A stretch of 64,000 bases of DNA from Bdellovibrio bacteriovorus (lineage in GTDB: Bacteria; Bdellovibrionota; Bdellovibrionia; Bdellovibrionales; Bdellovibrionaceae), in NCBI RefSeq assembly GCF_002208115.1, contig NZ_CP020946.1, positions 2,294,001 to 2,358,000 of the forward strand, in the 5' to 3' direction. The notes below the pieces were generated by a model. It was not told the DNA's origin. It did not search any database and worked only from the letters and a program-made list of their open reading frames with translations. Positions 62,120 through 64,000 of this stretch are shown piece after piece. The translations under genes and the position numbers were made by a program. Each line of letters starts with the position of its first letter. Position 1 is the first letter of the stretch.

Positions 62120-63053
62120 CAAAATACTTTCTGGCGTCGGCCATGTCGTTTTGAATCTGGTTTTTCAGCTCTTCAATGCCCGAGAATTTTTTTTCATCGC
62201 GCAGGAATTTCAGCAGATAAACCTCCACTTCAATTCCGTAAAGCTGAGCATCAAAATCGAACAAATGCGTTTCGATTTTCACCGGCCCCTTGCCGTTTTC
62301 CTGGAAGGTGGGATTCACTCCGATGTTGGTGATGGAAGGATGCAGATGCGCTCCGATTTTGGTTAGAGTGCAGTATACACCCTGACGCGGAATAAACTCG
62401 ACATCCGGGTGAACATTGGCTGTCGGAACACCGATGGTGCGCCCGCGCTGAAAGCCTTTTTCCACATGACCACGCAAATAGTAAGTGCGTGCCAAAAGAT
62501 CATTGGCCTTTTCCACCTCACCGTTTTTCAGGTGTTCACGGATGCGCGTGGAAGACACCACCGCCCCTTCAAACTGGAACGGCGGAATGATGATCAGGCG
62601 AATGCCTTTTTCAGCGCAGTATCTTTCCAGGAACGGGATGTTGCCGGCGCGGTCAGCTCCAAAGTTAAAATCATGCCCCACCACCAGGGTTTTGGGATTC
62701 AGTTGCTTCAGGACATAATTATCCAAAAACTGCTGCGGAGTGACCTTGGCAAAGTCCCGGGTGAATTCCTCGATAATGACGTTTTCGATGCCGCGTTTTT
62801 CAAACTGTTCCTGCTGGTCTTTCAGGTCGAAAAGACGATAAGTGGCCCTTTCAGGGTGAAGAACCTTCACGGGGTGAGGATGGAAAGTATACACGACCGA
62901 CGGGACCCCGAAATACTGAGCCTCTCGCACGACATTTTCAATAAGCTGCTGGTGGCCCAGATGGACCCCGTCAAAATTCCCTATAGTGACGACAGACGCC
63001 GCCAAGGGAGCGCTCAGATGTTTGGCACCTTGATAAACCTGCATATTTTTCAA
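62100..63053 (-). CDS. ribF: Bifunctional riboflavin kinase / FAD synthetase
   Basis: 317 aa. The N-terminal FAD synthetase domain has TIGNFDGVHLGHQQLI (about 22-37) and VVGHDFNFGADRAGN, and the C-terminal riboflavin kinase domain has GRTIGVPTANVHP and TNIGVNPTF. Length is normal. It makes FMN and FAD from riboflavin. It is the first gene on this strand before the pil operon and is divergent from the CHASE2 gene across 63 bases. Confidence 0.95.
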   Translation of the reverse strand: MKNMQVYQGAKHLSAPLAASVVTIGNFDGVHLGHQQLIENVVREAQYFGVPSVVYTFHPHPVKVLHPERATYRLFDLKDQQEQFEKRGIENVIIEEFTRDFAKVTPQQFLDNYVLKQLNPKTLVVGHDFNFGADRAGNIPFLERYCAEKGIRLIIIPPFQFEGAVVSSTRIREHLKNGEVEKANDLLARTYYLRGHVEKGFQRGRTIGVPTANVHPDVEFIPRQGVYCTLTKIGAHLHPSITNIGVNPTFQENGKGPVKIETHLFDFDAQLYGIEVEVYLLKFLRDEKKFSGIEELKNQIQNDMADARKYFDEHPHS

Positions 63054-63116
63054 TATACCCGTTTCTACGCCTCCCGGTAAGAGCTTTTAATCGTTGAATT
63101 TTTCAATAAATTTGCT

Positions 63117-64000
63117 ATGTTGCGACGCGTGCAAAAGGGCCTCATTCCTCACCTCTTATACCGACTCGAAGTCCTGCTTCGATTCTTCTCCCGTCGCCGG
63201 GGTTTTTGGCTGCGTTGCCTTTTGTGCTGGCTTATCGGTTGCCTGGCTTTGTCCAACGATGAAATCACGTCTTACGACCAGCGCTTCCAACTGCGCGGAG
63301 ACCAAAAAACCTCCCCGCAGATCGTTCTGATCACCATCAAACAATCAGATTTTGCGATGATCTATGATGCCCGAACAAACTTCCTCGACAACATGAGCGA
63401 AGTCACCGACATCACCGACAGCTTCTTCTGGAACAAACCCCTTTGGTCCGAACTGCTTTTGCGTATCCTGCGCCAAAATCCCCAGTCTGTGGGCGTGACC
63501 CTGTACTTTGGCGATAACATCGGCACGGTTCGCATGACGCCGGAGGATCAGCGCATCTTCCTGGATCCGCGCATCGTGTGGGCTTCAACCACCAATTCCC
63601 TGGAACGCATCCTGACCCCGGTCTTTACCAACCGGGACCACAACAACCTGGGAAGCAACGAACTTCGTCGTGACGAAGACGGCGTGGTCCGTCGTGTGTT
63701 CCCTCAGCGGGCGGAAATGCCCCACTTGGTGGAAAAAATCACCGGTAAGAAGTTCCCGACCCAATTGGCGGGCCTGGCGATCAACTATCGCGGCTCAGCG
63801 CGAGTCTTCAAACAGTACTCTTTAAGTGAAATCATCTATGACGAACTTCCGGCCAATGCCTTCACTGACAAAATCATTTTGATCGGGGCCGAGACTTCGT
63901 CCGCTCCGGTGTACATGACCCCGATGGGGACTTTGTCGCGCACAGAAATCCTGGCGCATATCACCGACACGGTTTTAGGCGACAAGTGGATTAAGCGCCT
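63117..64000 (+). CDS. CHASE2-domain membrane sensor (C-terminus beyond the window)
   Basis: The frame from ATG 63117 runs 294 codons to the window end. It starts MLRRVQKGLIPHLL, has a membrane segment (about 33-48, FWLRCLLCWLIGCLALS) and then a periplasmic CHASE2 domain. That domain carries SYDQRFQLRG near its start, DEDGVVRRVFP and KIILIGAETSSAPVYMTPMG before the second membrane region. CHASE2 proteins usually end in an adenylate/guanylate cyclase, GGDEF or kinase domain after three more spans; which one cannot be seen here. Confidence 0.85.
   Translation, partial: MLRRVQKGLIPHLLYRLEVLLRFFSRRRGFWLRCLLCWLIGCLALSNDEITSYDQRFQLRGDQKTSPQIVLITIKQSDFAMIYDARTNFLDNMSEVTDITDSFFWNKPLWSELLLRILRQNPQSVGVTLYFGDNIGTVRMTPEDQRIFLDPRIVWASTTNSLERILTPVFTNRDHNNLGSNELRRDEDGVVRRVFPQRAEMPHLVEKITGKKFPTQLAGLAINYRGSARVFKQYSLSEIIYDELPANAFTDKIILIGAETSSAPVYMTPMGTLSRTEILAHITDTVLGDKWIKR

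Noticed and set aside
1-64000. CRISPR arrays, insertion sequences, prophage or integrase genes
   Set aside because: No regularly spaced repeats, transposase or integrase frames were seen; apart from the 14-bp duplication and the element at 15.9 kb, no repeats stand out.

Overview
The window looks like a chromosome segment from a Bdellovibrio-type predatory bacterium (Bdellovibrionota). The evidence is gene content: a moderate-GC Gram-negative genome, many exported proteins, proteases and beta-barrels, a type IV pilus operon with its own PilS/PilR pair, and conserved housekeeping operons. The assignment is an inference; there is no rRNA here. About 56 protein genes and one tRNA (Leu, anticodon CAA) are supported. 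No insertion sequence, prophage, CRISPR array or replication origin was seen.

Layout. Positions 1-9.7 kb (minus strand) carry yicC-gmk-rpoZ and the (p)ppGpp synthetase/hydrolase rsh, then miaA-mutL, a small exported protein with a PD-(D/E)XK nuclease-like signature, an SH3/beta-barrel protein and a polyprenol-phosphate glycosyltransferase. Positions 9.7-15.8 kb (plus) carry an outer-membrane protein, the TamA/TamB pair, a degenerate lipase-like protein and a Yip1-type membrane protein. They are followed by a GC-rich, multi-stem inverted-repeat element of about 157 bp with no gene in it. Positions 16-27 kb (minus) hold the classical RNA/translation operon rimP-nusA-infB-rbfA-truB-rpsO-pnp, extended by an M16 protease and dut, with hairpins in the rpsO and pnp leaders. 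Positions 27-30.7 kb carry rimI, a SurA-like chaperone, a Gln-rich beta-barrel protein, a trypsin-like lipoprotein and tRNA-Leu.

Positions 31-38 kb (plus) start with a hybrid histidine kinase and continue with a compact run: a CoA-acylating (methyl)malonate-semialdehyde dehydrogenase, a GTP-cyclohydrolase-II-like protein, a DUF1688 protein, upp and udk. This matches the URC-type uracil catabolic pathway with the terminal oxidation step attached, which would suit an organism that digests prey nucleic acids. Positions 38-46 kb hold an ABC exporter, an unlisted 41-aa membrane peptide, a divergent pair of release-factor-1-like proteins, an exported Ppx/GppA-like protein, and a possible sigma-54 membrane-stress module (a near-consensus -24/-12 promoter, a DUF883 protein, a two-TM protein and, convergent to them, a PspF-like activator coupled to a DJ-1 family protein). 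Positions 46-54 kb are mixed: an RNA pseudouridine synthase, an M1 metallopeptidase, small exported proteins, a phospholipase-D-like lipoprotein and a ferritin-like protein.

Positions 54-63 kb (minus) are the pilus operon pilB / pilT-like / pilC / pilS / pilR, headed by ribF and a shikimate-dehydrogenase-like gene. The PilT-like protein has lost its Walker A lysine and is probably a pseudo-ATPase. The window ends inside a CHASE2-domain gene on the plus strand.

The observations most worth following are the multi-stem element at 15844-16000, the URC-like uracil catabolism operon, the sigma-54 module near 43 kb, the exported nuclease-like protein and the PilT-like pseudo-ATPase.
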